From NCBI RefSeq assembly GCF_003855495.1, contig NZ_CP034086.1:744001-808000 (forward strand): a DNA stretch of 64,000 bases. Reading direction: 5' to 3'. Within the stretch, counting starts at the first letter, position 1; each line of letters opens with the position of its first letter. This document shows, piece after piece, positions 1-10,228 of the stretch. A program made the position numbers and the translations under genes. Under the pieces are notes generated by a model that saw only the letters and a program-made list of their open reading frames with translations, was not told the DNA's origin and did no database searches. The stretch comes from Methylocystis rosea (GTDB lineage: Bacteria > Pseudomonadota > Alphaproteobacteria > Rhizobiales > Beijerinckiaceae).

Positions 1-323
1 TTGGCGCCGCTGACGTCTTCGCGGCCGGACGATTGGACGCTGATAATCGCCCGCTGCACGACCCGCTGGAACCCGGCGGTCGGCTTGCATTCATCGGCGT
101 CTTCGTTGACGAGGTTGTCGAGCTCGCGATCGATATAGTCGCGCAAATTCTTGGTCAGCACGTCGAGATCCACGGAACAGGCGCGGAGCACCGCCGACGC
201 GTCGACGTCCTCGACGAGGCTCAGCAGCAGGTGCTCGAGCGTCGCATATTCATGGCGCCGCTCGCGGGCGGAGGCGAGCGCACGGTCGAGGGTCTGCTTG
301 AGATTGCGCGAGAAGGTCGGCAT
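1..323 (-). CDS. clpA: ATP-dependent Clp protease ATP-binding subunit ClpA (N-terminal part; runs off the window)
   Basis: The first 107 residues of ClpA are visible, starting MPTFSRNLKQTLDRAL, with the Clp N-domain pattern (HEYATLEHLLLSLVED around residue 24 onward). ClpA is the hexameric AAA+ unfoldase that feeds substrates to ClpP in the cytoplasm, and its N-domain docks the ClpS adaptor. The start ATG at 321-323 follows an AGGACGAG ribosome-binding site. It lies 9 nt after the clpS stop, so clpS-clpA is an operon, the usual order in proteobacteria. The two AAA+ modules lie beyond the left edge. Confidence 0.93.
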   Translation of the reverse strand, partial: MPTFSRNLKQTLDRALASARERRHEYATLEHLLLSLVEDVDASAVLRACSVDLDVLTKNLRDYIDRELDNLVNEDADECKPTAGFQRVVQRAIISVQSSGREDVSGA

Positions 324-332
324 GCGCTCGTC

Positions 333-716
333 CTATTTCTTTTCCATGATGCATTGCAGGGGATGCTGATGCTTCCTTGCAAAATCCATGACCTGGGTGA
401 CTTTGGTCTCAGCGACCTCGTAGGTGTAAACGCCGCATTCGCCGACGCCGTGATTGTGAACGTGGAGCATGATGCGCGTGGCTTCCTCCACGGATTTGTT
501 GAAATATTTCCGCAGCACGATCACTACGAACTCCTGCGTCGTGTAGTCGTCATTCAACAAAAGCACCCGATACATATTGGGCTTGCGCGTCTGAGGACGC
601 GTTCGCGTGACGAGCGCGGTTCCGGCCCCGGGACCGACGTCGCCTCCCTTGCGCGGCTCCTTGGCCGCTCGCGGCGCATTGGCCGCCATCGCTAGCGTTA
701 AATCCTCCGCCGCCAC
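333..716 (-). CDS. clpS: ATP-dependent Clp protease adaptor ClpS
   Basis: This 127-residue adaptor hands N-degron substrates to ClpAP. A disordered Ala/Pro/Gly-rich N-terminus of about 45 residues is followed by the ClpS core: [17 protein letters not shown] (about 49-65), with the Asn-Asp-Asp of the N-degron pocket, and [19 protein letters not shown]. The length is slightly above the family norm because of the N-terminal tail. It is transcribed leftward just ahead of clpA. An alternative start at the internal Met of LTLAMAAN (residue 10) cannot be excluded. Confidence 0.95.
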   Translation of the reverse strand: MAAEDLTLAMAANAPRAAKEPRKGGDVGPGAGTALVTRTRPQTRKPNMYRVLLLNDDYTTQEFVVIVLRKYFNKSVEEATRIMLHVHNHGVGECGVYTYEVAETKVTQVMDFARKHQHPLQCIMEKK

Positions 717-955
717 GTCTTCACCCTTTCGATCCTTTTCATGTAGGTCGGCACAGTGGTTCTTTTAGGGTCGCCTCGCAGAATCTGGGCCATTTCCACA
801 GTGAGGGAAATCAAGAATATCGCTAGTTTTGAGCTTTCCCCCCGGCTTGGCAAGGGGTCGCGCGACGCGCCGTCGCCGAGTTTGTCGAAAGTCGCATCAA
901 TAAAAAATTTACCTACGCAAGATTAGCGTCACACCGCTAACCTTCAGGCATTCAA
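717..955. other. Intergenic region upstream of clpS
   Basis: About 240 nt between clpS (leftward) and a weak rightward ORF. It should hold the clpSA promoter. I see no clear -35/-10 pair, hairpin or gene in it. Confidence 0.4.
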
Positions 956-1312
956 GTGCGTCGAACCGTCGAGCATCGCCGTTTAAGCCACCCCCGCGCC
1001 GGCCTTCCGGCGGGCGTTTGGAGTCTCGCGGCGCTGTCGATCGCCGCTTGTTTGTGCAGCGTGCTCGGCGCCAAGCTGCTCTCAAATATGTTTGAGCCTC
1101 CCGAAGCGCTAGCGCCCGCGGGCCTTTCCCGGGGAGCAGGAGCCGATCTGCCCGGTCTTGCCAAGCCGGCGCCGCAAACCGAGGCGCCAGCGCCGACCGG
1201 ACAACGCGAGGTCGACATCGACCGTTTGCCGACAGGCGCGATTCCAGACAGGCGCAAAGGGCGGAAGGCGTTGACGCCTTGCGGCGAAGCTGGCGAAATC
1301 GCCAATCATTAG
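956..1312 (+). CDS. Possible small single-pass membrane protein (weak call)
   Basis: A GTG-started ORF of 118 residues. It has one hydrophobic stretch (about residues 21-45, WSLAALSIAACLCSVLGAKLL) followed by a Pro/Ala-rich tail, so a small membrane-anchored or exported protein is possible. There is no convincing ribosome-binding site and I do not recognise the family. The strand opposite also carries open frames, as is common in this GC-rich DNA, so it may not be a gene. Confidence 0.3.
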   Translation: MRRTVEHRRLSHPRAGLPAGVWSLAALSIAACLCSVLGAKLLSNMFEPPEALAPAGLSRGAGADLPGLAKPAPQTEAPAPTGQREVDIDRLPTGAIPDRRKGRKALTPCGEAGEIANH

Positions 1313-1553
1313 TTTTTTTGCGACCAGCCCTCGTGTGCGCAGCCCGACAGACGCATATATTTATTGACAATCTGGCAATTGCCCTTAAAGCATTCCCGTG
1401 GCTATCGCCCGCGCTTCTTTGCGGCGGACCGTCGGCGGGCCAGATACCGTTGCGGCGACGACGGCGACTTCTCTCAACAATCCACGCGCGCTTCTTTACG
1501 GCTAGCGCGCAAGCGGAATTTCCGCACATGCGAGCCGTAATTCAGGATAATTA
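1313..1553. other. Intergenic region upstream of the RNA helicase
   Basis: About 240 nt ahead of the DEAD-box gene. Cold-shock helicase genes often have long leaders, but I see no recognisable cold-shock element or terminator. No gene could be supported here. Confidence 0.35.
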
Positions 1554-3092
<1,539 letters not shown>

Positions 3093-3120
3093 GTCTTCCA
3101 GCAAGGCTCGCCTGGTCAAA

Positions 3121-3142
3121 GGCTTGCCCGATCAGGCAAGCC
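3121..3142. terminator. Bidirectional hairpin terminator between convergent genes
   Basis: GGCTTGCC (3121-3128) and GGCAAGCC (3135-3142) form a perfect 8-bp stem with a 6-nt loop. The hairpin lies between the ends of the helicase gene and the convergent HIT gene. There is no strong U-tract, so the termination role rests on position and stem strength. Confidence 0.6.
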
Positions 3143-3157
3143 GTCGCCGCGGCGGCC

Positions 3158-3592
3158 TCATCCTTCGAAAGGCGCCATGGCGGCGCGAATTTTCTCGGCC
3201 TGTTCAGCGAGCTTTGCATCGTCGGCCATGGTCCCCGGAGGTCGCAAGGCGACGCCGTCCCAACGCGGCAGCAGGTGGAAATGCAGGTGATAAATCACCT
3301 GTCCGCCGGCGCTTTCGTTGAATTGATGCAGGGTCAGGCCGTCCGCGGCGAACGCCTTTTCGATCGCCTTGGCGACATGCTGCACGCGCTTCATTAATTG
3401 ACCGAGCGTTTCCGACGAGACGTCGAGGAGGCCGCGCGCGCCCTCCTTCGGAATCACCAGAACATGTCCCTCGGCGCGCGGCATAATGTCCATGAACGCG
3501 AGCGAGACGTCGTCCTCGTAGACCTTATGCGCAGGGATTTCTCCGCGCAGGATCTTGCCGAAAATATTATTGGGATCATAGGCGACGGCCAT
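3158..3592 (-). CDS. HIT family hydrolase (histidine triad nucleotide-binding protein)
   Basis: A 144-residue HIT-fold protein. The catalytic histidine triad reads YHLHFHLLPRW near residues 100-110, preceded by the conserved FNESAGGQ segment; the N-terminal FGKILRGEIPAHKVYED is also typical. HIT proteins hydrolyse nucleoside phosphoramidates or related nucleotides, but the physiological substrate is not known from sequence. It is a single gene, separated by 165 nt from pheA upstream. Confidence 0.92.
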   Translation of the reverse strand: MAVAYDPNNIFGKILRGEIPAHKVYEDDVSLAFMDIMPRAEGHVLVIPKEGARGLLDVSSETLGQLMKRVQHVAKAIEKAFAADGLTLHQFNESAGGQVIYHLHFHLLPRWDGVALRPPGTMADDAKLAEQAEKIRAAMAPFEG

Positions 3593-3757
3593 GGGCTGTT
3601 CCCTTCGAGCGCTTGCTCCTGAAATTCATTTTGGCCGTTCCGACGGGCGCTTGCGTCTTAAGGGACGTCGCTCATGGCGCGAACGAAGCGTCGCTTGGGC
3701 GACAGTCCGTTCTCGCTGAAGAAGGCCGACAAGGAAAGCAATTGCCCTTGATGCCTG

Positions 3758-4621
3758 TCAATCCCTAAAGGCGAAGGCGCGAATATTGGTGAGTCGAAAA
3801 TCGCTCGCGGGATAAACGCCGAGAATTTCGACTTCCTTGGAGAAGAACTGCAGTTCTTCGAGCGCCCGCGCCATCGCCGGCTGCTCGGGATGTCCGTCGG
3901 CGTCGGCGAGGAAGCGCGTCGCGGCGAATTCGCCGTCAACCATGTAGCTTTCGAGCTTGGTCATGTTGACGCCATTCGTGGCGAAGCCGCCGAGCGCCTT
4001 GTAGAGCGCGGCCGGCACGTTGCGCACGCGAAAGATGAAGGTGGTGATGGTCGAACCCGCGTTCGGCGCCGCCCATTGCTTGGTCTTCGACAGCACGATG
4101 AAGCGCGTCGTGTTATGCGCTTCGTCCTCGATATTCTCGGCCAGCACGTCGAGATCGTAGATGTCGGCGGCGAGTCGCGGCGCGATCGCGGCCTTCGTCG
4201 GATCGCCCCATTCGGCCACTTCGCGCGCGGCGCCGGCGGTGTCGCCGGCGGTATGCGCCGCGAGGCCGAGTTCGCGGATGGCGCGGCGGCACTGACCCAG
4301 CGCGTGGACATGGCTGTAAACGCTGTTGAGCCCCTGCCGCGTCGCGCCCCTGGGCGCCATCAAGTGAAAATGGATCGGCAGGAAGTGTTCGCCGACGATA
4401 TGCAGACCGGAATGCGGCAGGAAATGATGAATATCGGCGACGCGTCCGGCGATGGAATTTTCGAGCGGGATCATGCCGAGCACGGCGCGCCCCTCGGTCA
4501 CCGATGCGAAGGCGTCCTCAAAGCTTGCGCATGGAAGCGGCGTCAGTTGGGGAAAGGCCTGACGGCAGACGAGGTCGGAATTCGCGCCGGGTTCTCCTTG
4601 ATAGGCGATATATTGCGTCAC
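3758..4621 (-). CDS. pheA: Prephenate dehydratase
   Basis: A 287-residue stand-alone prephenate dehydratase that converts prephenate to phenylpyruvate in phenylalanine synthesis. The catalytic domain opens YIAYQGEPGANSD and includes the conserved NTTRFIVLSK segment (about 180). A C-terminal ACT domain with GVNMTKLESYM provides phenylalanine feedback. The start is GTG and overlaps the kdsB stop (GTGA), so translation is coupled to kdsB. This is the monofunctional type, with no fused chorismate mutase. Confidence 0.94.
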   Translation of the reverse strand: MTQYIAYQGEPGANSDLVCRQAFPQLTPLPCASFEDAFASVTEGRAVLGMIPLENSIAGRVADIHHFLPHSGLHIVGEHFLPIHFHLMAPRGATRQGLNSVYSHVHALGQCRRAIRELGLAAHTAGDTAGAAREVAEWGDPTKAAIAPRLAADIYDLDVLAENIEDEAHNTTRFIVLSKTKQWAAPNAGSTITTFIFRVRNVPAALYKALGGFATNGVNMTKLESYMVDGEFAATRFLADADGHPEQPAMARALEELQFFSKEVEILGVYPASDFRLTNIRAFAFRD

Positions 4622-5364
4622 TTTGGGTCCTGTTCGCGCGCCGCGGCGCGCAGCGCGGTCAAATCGCGTTCCGTATCAACCGAAGGGGCGCCTTTGTCCA
4701 GCAGCGCAGCGTCGATGCGCATGCCGGCCTCGAGCGCGCGCAGCTGCTCAAGCCCTTCGCGCAGTTCAAGCGAGGAGGGCGGCAGCGAGACGAATCGTTC
4801 CAGAGCGGCGCGGCGAAAGGCGTAGACGCCGATGTGCTTCAAACGCGGCCCATCGCCATGGGGGGCGGGCGCTCGGGTGAAGTAAAGCGCGCGAACCCGA
4901 CCAGGCGCGAGCGGAGCTCCCACGAGCTTGACGGCGTTGGGATCGCCGGCTTCTTCGGCGCGCGCCGGGCAGGCGAGGGTGCCAATGTCGACGGCTGGAT
5001 CGTCGAGAAGCGCGAGCGCCGCTTCGAGCGCCCCGTCAGGAAGCAAGGGCTGGTCGCCTTGCAGATTGACGGCGGCGCCATGGCGGCATTGCGGGTCGAG
5101 CGCCCGCAAGGCTTCGCCGATGCGATCGCTGCCGCAGGCGTGAGAGCCGCGCGTGAGCGCCGCGTGTCCGCCGACCGACTCGATCGCGCGCGCGATCTCA
5201 GGAGAGTCGGTCGCGACCACGACAGGTCCGAGCGCCGCTGCGCATGCGCGCTCCCAGACATGGACGATCATGGGCCGACCGTCGATTTCGGCGAGCGGCT
5301 TGCCGGGCAGACGCGTCGAGCGCAGACGCGCCGGAATGATGACGATCGGCGCGAGCGCCTGCAC
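4618..5364 (-). CDS. kdsB: 3-deoxy-manno-octulosonate cytidylyltransferase
   Basis: A 248-residue enzyme that activates KDO with CTP to CMP-KDO for lipid A inner-core synthesis. The N-terminus IVIIPARLRSTRLPGKPL is the nucleotide-binding signature. Further markers are VVATDS, the SGSDR-like HACGSDRIGEAL segment and NLQGDQPLL, which holds metal-binding aspartate. The start appears to be GTG at 5362-5364, only 4 nt after the lipoprotein stop; the gene then overlaps pheA. The kdsB-pheA pairing recurs in alphaproteobacteria. Confidence 0.94.
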   Translation of the reverse strand: MQALAPIVIIPARLRSTRLPGKPLAEIDGRPMIVHVWERACAAALGPVVVATDSPEIARAIESVGGHAALTRGSHACGSDRIGEALRALDPQCRHGAAVNLQGDQPLLPDGALEAALALLDDPAVDIGTLACPARAEEAGDPNAVKLVGAPLAPGRVRALYFTRAPAPHGDGPRLKHIGVYAFRRAALERFVSLPPSSLELREGLEQLRALEAGMRIDAALLDKGAPSVDTERDLTALRAAAREQDPK

Positions 5365-5368
5365 GGCG

Positions 5369-5782
5369 CTAATAGGCGTTGCTGTCCTCGGCCATCCAGC
5401 CCTTTTCGCTCTTCACGAAATGCAGTGTGCCTTCGCTCGTGTGCACTTCGGCCTTGGTGAATGTCCGGTCGTTGTCGAGGCCGAGAAAGGCGCAGGTTCC
5501 GCGCTCGCGCTCATCAGCGCATTTGGCTTCGAAACCCTCGGGAAACAGAATTTCAGCCTCATACATCAATTCGTAAGCGTCGACGTTCTCGCGCTTCACT
5601 TCGCGGCCCTGCACTTTCTTGAAGGACACGAGCTTGGCGTCCACGCGGTTCTTCTCCAGAAGATTGCGCAAGACCTTCGCGCCCGTGGCGTCGCCGGGCA
5701 TATGATCGCCGCAACCGGAAAGCGTCAGGGCGATCGAGACGCCGGCCATGACGCCGAGAACAAAGCGGAATCCAGAAGCCAT
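5369..5782 (-). CDS. Putative lipoprotein
   Basis: A 137-residue protein with a clear lipoprotein signal peptide: hydrophobic GVMAGVSIALTL followed by the lipobox LSGC at about residue 24. The mature part is charged and contains no family I recognise. Two further Cys (KCADERERGTC) could form a disulfide in the periplasm. The start at 5780-5782 has a strong GGAGGAG site. It is the first gene of a tight operon with kdsB and pheA; whether it acts in envelope synthesis is not shown. Confidence 0.75.
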   Translation of the reverse strand: MASGFRFVLGVMAGVSIALTLSGCGDHMPGDATGAKVLRNLLEKNRVDAKLVSFKKVQGREVKRENVDAYELMYEAEILFPEGFEAKCADERERGTCAFLGLDNDRTFTKAEVHTSEGTLHFVKSEKGWMAEDSNAY

Positions 5783-6033
5783 CTACTCCTCCGGCGCCGC
5801 GTTCATCGCAGCGCGATGTTATTTGTTTCGATATCGCACAAACGCTTCGCAACTCAGCGTCTGTGAAAATTCATATCAGATAGTTGCATTTTTGTGCAGC
5901 CGGAGTAACGTGACTGCGCCAAATGAGTTGCGCGTCTGGCGGCGTCGAAGGGCCTGTAAGAAGACCCATGGCGTGCGTAAGCGTTTGATGCGTATTCGGC
6001 ACAACTTTGAATACCCTGCGGAGTGCTCAGGTC

Positions 6034-6169
6034 CGCCGCATCTCCTGGGTCCGTGGGGTTGGCCGACTGGCGGTGGTTGGAGTGGCCTCCTTGAAGCCAT
6101 CGTCAGTCGGCCGCCTTCCCCAAGCGGTTTCTCTCCAGCCAAAAATTCTCGAAGCGTCCCCCTGCGGCG
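6034..6169 (+). ncRNA. Candidate structured RNA (long bulged hairpin, 6S-like outline)
   Basis: In a 490-nt gene-free stretch, a 16-bp uninterrupted stem (6061-6076 with 6097-6112, two G-T pairs) closes a 20-nt loop that itself pairs GGAG with CTCC. Outside it, GGGG and CCCC can pair, and CGCCGCA (6034-6040) pairs with TGCGGCG (6163-6169), leaving large internal loops. Such a long bulged rod resembles 6S RNA in outline only. I could not match a 6S, SRP or RNase P consensus, and the strand is not determined by the symmetry of the fold. Confidence 0.35.
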
Positions 6170-6215
6170 ACGCTCCTCCTGGCTAGACCAGCGGTTGTGA
6201 CGAACGCCTCGACAG

Positions 6216-6273
6216 GGCGCGCGCTTTATCTGCGCGCTTACGGCAAGGCGCGCGCGTTATCTGCGCGCGCTTA
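6216..6273. terminator. Two tandem near-identical hairpins downstream of rpmG
   Basis: Two copies of a segment about 26 nt long start at 6216 and about 6247. Each folds into a hairpin with GCGCGC arms around TTTATCT or GTTATCTG. They lie immediately after the rpmG stop on its transcribed strand, so they probably terminate rpmG. The duplication is recent, since the copies are nearly identical. Confidence 0.55.
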
Positions 6274-6438
6274 CTTGATCTTGGTTTCCTTGAATTCCAC
6301 GTGCTTGCGCACGACGGGATCGTATTTCTTGAAGACGAGCTTTTCCGTCTTGGTGCGCGCGTTCTTTTTCGTCACGTAGAAATAGCCCGTATCCGCCGTG
6401 GACAGGAGCTTGATCTTGATCATGGCGGACTTGGCCAT
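6271..6438 (-). CDS. rpmG: 50S ribosomal protein L33
   Basis: A 55-residue ORF beginning [20 protein letters not shown] and ending FKETKIK, the alphaproteobacterial form of L33, a component of the large subunit near the E site. The Cys zinc ligands of the other L33 type are absent, so this is the zinc-independent form. The ATG is at 6436-6438; the stop TAA lies just before the tandem hairpins. Confidence 0.96.
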   Translation of the reverse strand: MAKSAMIKIKLLSTADTGYFYVTKKNARTKTEKLVFKKYDPVVRKHVEFKETKIK

Positions 6439-6808
6439 CGCTCATCCCAGTCTATCAGAGAAATGAAATCGTCCCGGTCGCTGAGCGCGCCGGGAGCGAA
6501 TTGGCCGGCAACATACGTGCGGTGCGAACGATGTCAAGAAGGCGCGCGGGGCCGACCTGAGTCGAACGCGATTCGCGCCTCGTCAAGAGGATGCGGCAAA
6601 GAACAGCCATAATTTTGTTGATTAGTCCACAAGACGAGCAGCGTAGGGCCGGAACGACTCCGGCGAATTGCGCGGCAATACTCGGGCGGGAGGAAACTAT
6701 CTCGTAAGTAGCTGGTGCTCGCGCGCGCCGTCGAGCGCAGCGCCTGCATGTATCGTCGTGAAGAAGTACTTCCTTCGCCTTCACGCGAACGCGCTTGGAG
6801 TGAGTAGT
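6439..6808. other. Gene-free region between rpmG and a rightward membrane protein gene
   Basis: About 370 nt that must hold the promoters of the two divergent genes. I see no RNA gene, repeat or supportable ORF. Confidence 0.4.
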
Positions 6809-7801
6809 ATGAGCGTAACACTCGAAAAGCGGCGCAAAGTCGCGGAGTTGGAGAATTTTGAACGGCGGATACTCCAAGAGAAGCGGCGCCTCTTAAGAGA
6901 GCTCGAAAGCTTGGAGAGGCCCTTCCGCAACACGCGCGCGATGGGCTGGATCAAGGATTTTTTGAGCGACGTCGCTGGCGAGTGGCGCGCGGTTCAGGGC
7001 ACCGCGTCATTCAGAGCGCCGGTCTGGTTTTATGTCGTCGCGGGGATGATCCTGCTTGGAGGCGGCGGCGTCGTCGCGACTTTCGCGATGAGAGGCGCGC
7101 CAGCGCTGCGCGCTGATGGCGCGACGCTGCGTCAGGTCGAAACGCCGACGACGCCTGTGCGGATCGAGCCGCCGCCGCCGGCGCCCGTGACCGAGGCCGC
7201 GCAAGCCGCCGACGTCGCGCCATCCTCGGCGCTTACCGTGAGCGCCCCGCCGGACACAATTGCGCCTCCCATGCCGCCGACGCCCGGCTCCAAGGAGCTG
7301 AAAGAGCGGCTTCTGGAGGCTCAGGCCGCGGCGGAGCCCTTGCCCGAGCCGCTGGCGCCGCCCCCAAAAGCGGACATTCCAACGTCGGCGCTCGGCGCGG
7401 CGGCGGTTCCGCCGCTTGACGCGGCGCTGCCGAAGACCGCCTTCGACGACGCGCCGCCGGTCGATACGGCCGCGACGGCGGAGCCGGGCGACGAGGCGCC
7501 AGCGGCGCGGACTGCGGCGCGCGAAAGCCAGCGCAAGGACGAGCCCGCGAACGAGGGTCGCCGCGCCAAATGCTTCGTCAAGGTCGATGGACGGGTTCTC
7601 TTCGAGCGCAGCTGCATGCTCCGCCAGCCCACGCGCTCAACGGTGACGCTCAACGCCGGAGACGACGCCGTTGTTCTGACGCAAGATCATGGACGGACGT
7701 GGACGGCGAGCCTCGGCGGCCGCAGCCTCGGCAAGGTCTATCGGACCGGGGAATGCTGGGGCAGGCGCCGCCAGGTCTTCATCTGCGCGAAGGGCGCGTG
7801 A
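6809..7801 (+). CDS. Membrane-anchored Ala/Pro-rich protein of unknown function
   Basis: A 330-residue protein starting at the ATG at 6809, which has GGAG 8 nt upstream. A short N-terminal coiled coil rich in Arg/Glu (residues 5-40) precedes one membrane segment (about 70-95, WFYVVAGMILLGGGGVVATF). A long Pro/Ala-rich linker (about 100-245) leads to a C-terminal domain of about 75 residues containing FVKVDGRVLF, C-x(7)-R and GECWGRRRQVFIC. Topology suggests a periplasmic domain held on a stalk. The cysteines of the C-terminal domain may pair. No family is recognised. Confidence 0.65.
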   Translation: MSVTLEKRRKVAELENFERRILQEKRRLLRELESLERPFRNTRAMGWIKDFLSDVAGEWRAVQGTASFRAPVWFYVVAGMILLGGGGVVATFAMRGAPALRADGATLRQVETPTTPVRIEPPPPAPVTEAAQAADVAPSSALTVSAPPDTIAPPMPPTPGSKELKERLLEAQAAAEPLPEPLAPPPKADIPTSALGAAAVPPLDAALPKTAFDDAPPVDTAATAEPGDEAPAARTAARESQRKDEPANEGRRAKCFVKVDGRVLFERSCMLRQPTRSTVTLNAGDDAVVLTQDHGRTWTASLGGRSLGKVYRTGECWGRRRQVFICAKGA

Positions 7802-7810
7802 GCGCCCGGC

Positions 7811-10108
7811 CTATCGGTTCTTCTTGGAACGCGCTGACGTCCGCCGATCCTTTGGTTTGGCGCTCGCCCGAGGCGGCGGCGCGCGGCGTTCGCCGCCGCT
7901 CACGACCTCGAAACGCAAGGCGCCGGCGATCGGCGCCGCCTCGATCAGCTTCACTTCTATAATATCCGCCAGCCGGTAGCTGACCCCAGAGCGCGAGGTG
8001 AGCGCATGGGCGGCCTCGTCATAGGCGTAATATTCGCGGCCCAGAGTCGCCGCCGGCACGAATCCATCGGCGCCTGTCTCGGCGAGGCGCACGAACAGAC
8101 CGGATCTCGTGACGCCGGAGATGCGCGCGGCAAAGCGCGCGCCGATCTGATCGGCGAGATGATGCGCGATGAGCCGATCGACCGTCTCGCGCTCCGCCGC
8201 CATGGCGCGCCGCTCTGCCGCGGAGATGCGCGCGGCGATCTCCGCGAGTTCGCCAACCGGCATCTCCGGCAAGGCGCCTTCGCCGAGCTTCAAGGCGCGT
8301 ATCAGCGCGCGATGCACGATCAGATCGGCGTAGCGGCGAATCGGCGAGGTGAAATGCGCGTAGCGGCGCAGATTGAGGCCGAAGTGCCCGTAATTTTCAT
8401 GCGTGTATTCGGCCTGCGCCTGCGTGCGCAGAATGATCTCGTTGACGATGTTCTCGTGCTCCAGGCCCTTCACGCGACCCAGAATCACATTGAAATGCGC
8501 GGGGCGCAGCGCTTGGCCCTTGGCGAGCTTGACGCCGATCGTCGCCAGGAACTCCGAAAGCGCCGAGACCTTTTCGCGCGAAGGTTCGTCATGCGCGCGG
8601 TAGATCAGCTGCTGGCGATGCTGCTCCAAGGTTTCGGCCGCCGCGACATTCGCCAGAATCATGAATTCTTCGATCAGCCGATGCGCTTCGAGCCGCGGCG
8701 GAATGATGACGCGGTCGAAAGAGCCGTCTTTCTTCAAAAGGATCTTGCGCTCGGGCAGATCGAGATCGAGCGGCGCGCGCAGATTGCGGGCGTGCTGCAG
8801 CGCTTCATGCGCGGCGTAAAGCGTCCGCAGCACCGGAGCGAGCAGCGGCTTCGTGGTTTCATCCGTGCGCCCTTCGATTGCGTCCTGCGCCTGCGCATAG
8901 GCGAGCTTGGCGTGCGAGCGCATCATCACGCGATGAAAACTGTGGTCGATCTTCCTGCCCTTGCTGGTGACGCGCATGCGGACAGCGAGCGCGGGCCGAT
9001 CTTCATTGGGCCGCAGTGAGCACAGGTCATTGGAGATGCGCTCGGGCAGCATCGGCACGACGCGATCAGGGAAATAGACCGAATTGCCGCGCTCCAAGGC
9101 GTCGCGGTCGAGCGCCGAGCGCGGCGTCACATAGTGCGCGACGTCGGCGATCGCGACCGTCAGGACGAAGCCGCCGTCATTGTCCGGCGCATTGTCGGGC
9201 GCCGCGTGAACCGCGTCGTCGTGGTCCTTGGCGTCCGGCGGATCGATGGTGACAAGCGGCAGATCGCGCCAGTCTTCGCGGCCGTGCAGAGACGCGGGCT
9301 GCGCGCGCTCGGCCTCCGCCGTCGCCTCGGCGCGAAAGACGTCGGGAATGTCATGCGCGCGCAGCGCGATGAGGCTCACCGCCTTTTCGCCCGTCACCGA
9401 GCCGAGCGTTTCGCGCACGCGGGCGCGCGGCGCGCCAAAGCGCGTCTTGCCGACGAGATCGATCGAGACGAGATCGCCGTGCTTGCCTGCGCCAATGTCG
9501 GCCGCCGCGACGGCGAGTTCGCGTCCCGCCTGCTTCTTGTCGATCGGCTCGATGCGGCCGGCGCCATTCGCTTCGATATGCAGCACGCCGAGCACGCGTT
9601 GCCGCTGGCGCGACAGGAGTTTGACGACGCGTCCGACATAGGGCGGCTCGTTTGGTCCGGCGTCGCGGTCGGGCTCGGCGCGAACGAGTGCGCGGTCGCC
9701 GACGCCGGGCAGGGGCTCGCCCGGCCGGGCGCGGCGCGGCGCGTGAATGCGGATGCGCGGCGCCGGCCCTAGCTCGTCCTCGTCCCATTCGACCGGCGCG
9801 GCGATCATCTCGCCGTCGCGGTCGCGCGCGATGATGTCGACGAGCGCCACCGGCGGCAGCGTCCCCTTGCGGTTCACGCGCTTGCCGCGCTTTTCCAGAA
9901 TGCCTTCGTCCGCCATCTCGGCGAGCAGGCGCTTGATGGCGATGCGGTCGTCGCCGGCAGCGCCGAAGGCGCGGGCGATTTCACGCACGCCGATCTTGCG
10001 CGGGCCGCCCGCCTCGGTTTCGCGGGTGATGAAGGCGAGGATGTCTTCGCGGGAGGGCGTGTGTTTTGCTGTGTCGTCTTTCGCCAAGGGCTCGCTCAAA
10101 AGAGGCAA
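7811..10108 (-). CDS. rnr: Ribonuclease R
   Basis: A 765-residue processive 3'-5' exoribonuclease that degrades structured RNA and takes part in rRNA quality control. Order of domains: N-terminal winged-helix region (about 15-75), cold-shock domains, the RNB catalytic domain with the acidic cluster TIDPPDAKDHDDAV (about 290, metal-binding Asp residues) and IAHYVTPRS-type segment, then the S1 domain near 640-720 and a basic tail. It lies 120 nt downstream of topA on the same strand, probably co-transcribed. Confidence 0.95.
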   Translation of the reverse strand: MPLLSEPLAKDDTAKHTPSREDILAFITRETEAGGPRKIGVREIARAFGAAGDDRIAIKRLLAEMADEGILEKRGKRVNRKGTLPPVALVDIIARDRDGEMIAAPVEWDEDELGPAPRIRIHAPRRARPGEPLPGVGDRALVRAEPDRDAGPNEPPYVGRVVKLLSRQRQRVLGVLHIEANGAGRIEPIDKKQAGRELAVAAADIGAGKHGDLVSIDLVGKTRFGAPRARVRETLGSVTGEKAVSLIALRAHDIPDVFRAEATAEAERAQPASLHGREDWRDLPLVTIDPPDAKDHDDAVHAAPDNAPDNDGGFVLTVAIADVAHYVTPRSALDRDALERGNSVYFPDRVVPMLPERISNDLCSLRPNEDRPALAVRMRVTSKGRKIDHSFHRVMMRSHAKLAYAQAQDAIEGRTDETTKPLLAPVLRTLYAAHEALQHARNLRAPLDLDLPERKILLKKDGSFDRVIIPPRLEAHRLIEEFMILANVAAAETLEQHRQQLIYRAHDEPSREKVSALSEFLATIGVKLAKGQALRPAHFNVILGRVKGLEHENIVNEIILRTQAQAEYTHENYGHFGLNLRRYAHFTSPIRRYADLIVHRALIRALKLGEGALPEMPVGELAEIAARISAAERRAMAAERETVDRLIAHHLADQIGARFAARISGVTRSGLFVRLAETGADGFVPAATLGREYYAYDEAAHALTSRSGVSYRLADIIEVKLIEAAPIAGALRFEVVSGGERRAPPPRASAKPKDRRTSARSKKNR

Positions 10109-10228
10109 TAAAATCGCCGTTCGACGCGGCGCGCGCGCACTTCAACCGGACTCGGCATCACACATATAGGACGCCGGCGGCAAAGTTGAAACGCTGCTTC
10201 AAGATCGGCGAAATTCGAGAGAGCGTTC

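Noticed and set aside
5748..6200. + strand open frame of 150 codons in the gene-free stretch after the lipoprotein start
   Set aside because: No ribosome-binding site, no family, and it runs through the strong RNA hairpin.
6257..6445. - strand 62-codon open frame overlapping rpmG
   Set aside because: It is in the wrong frame; the adjacent frame encodes canonical 55-residue L33.
8006..9019. + strand open frame of 337 codons opposite rnr
   Set aside because: Antisense shadow of RNase R, whose catalytic motifs are intact.
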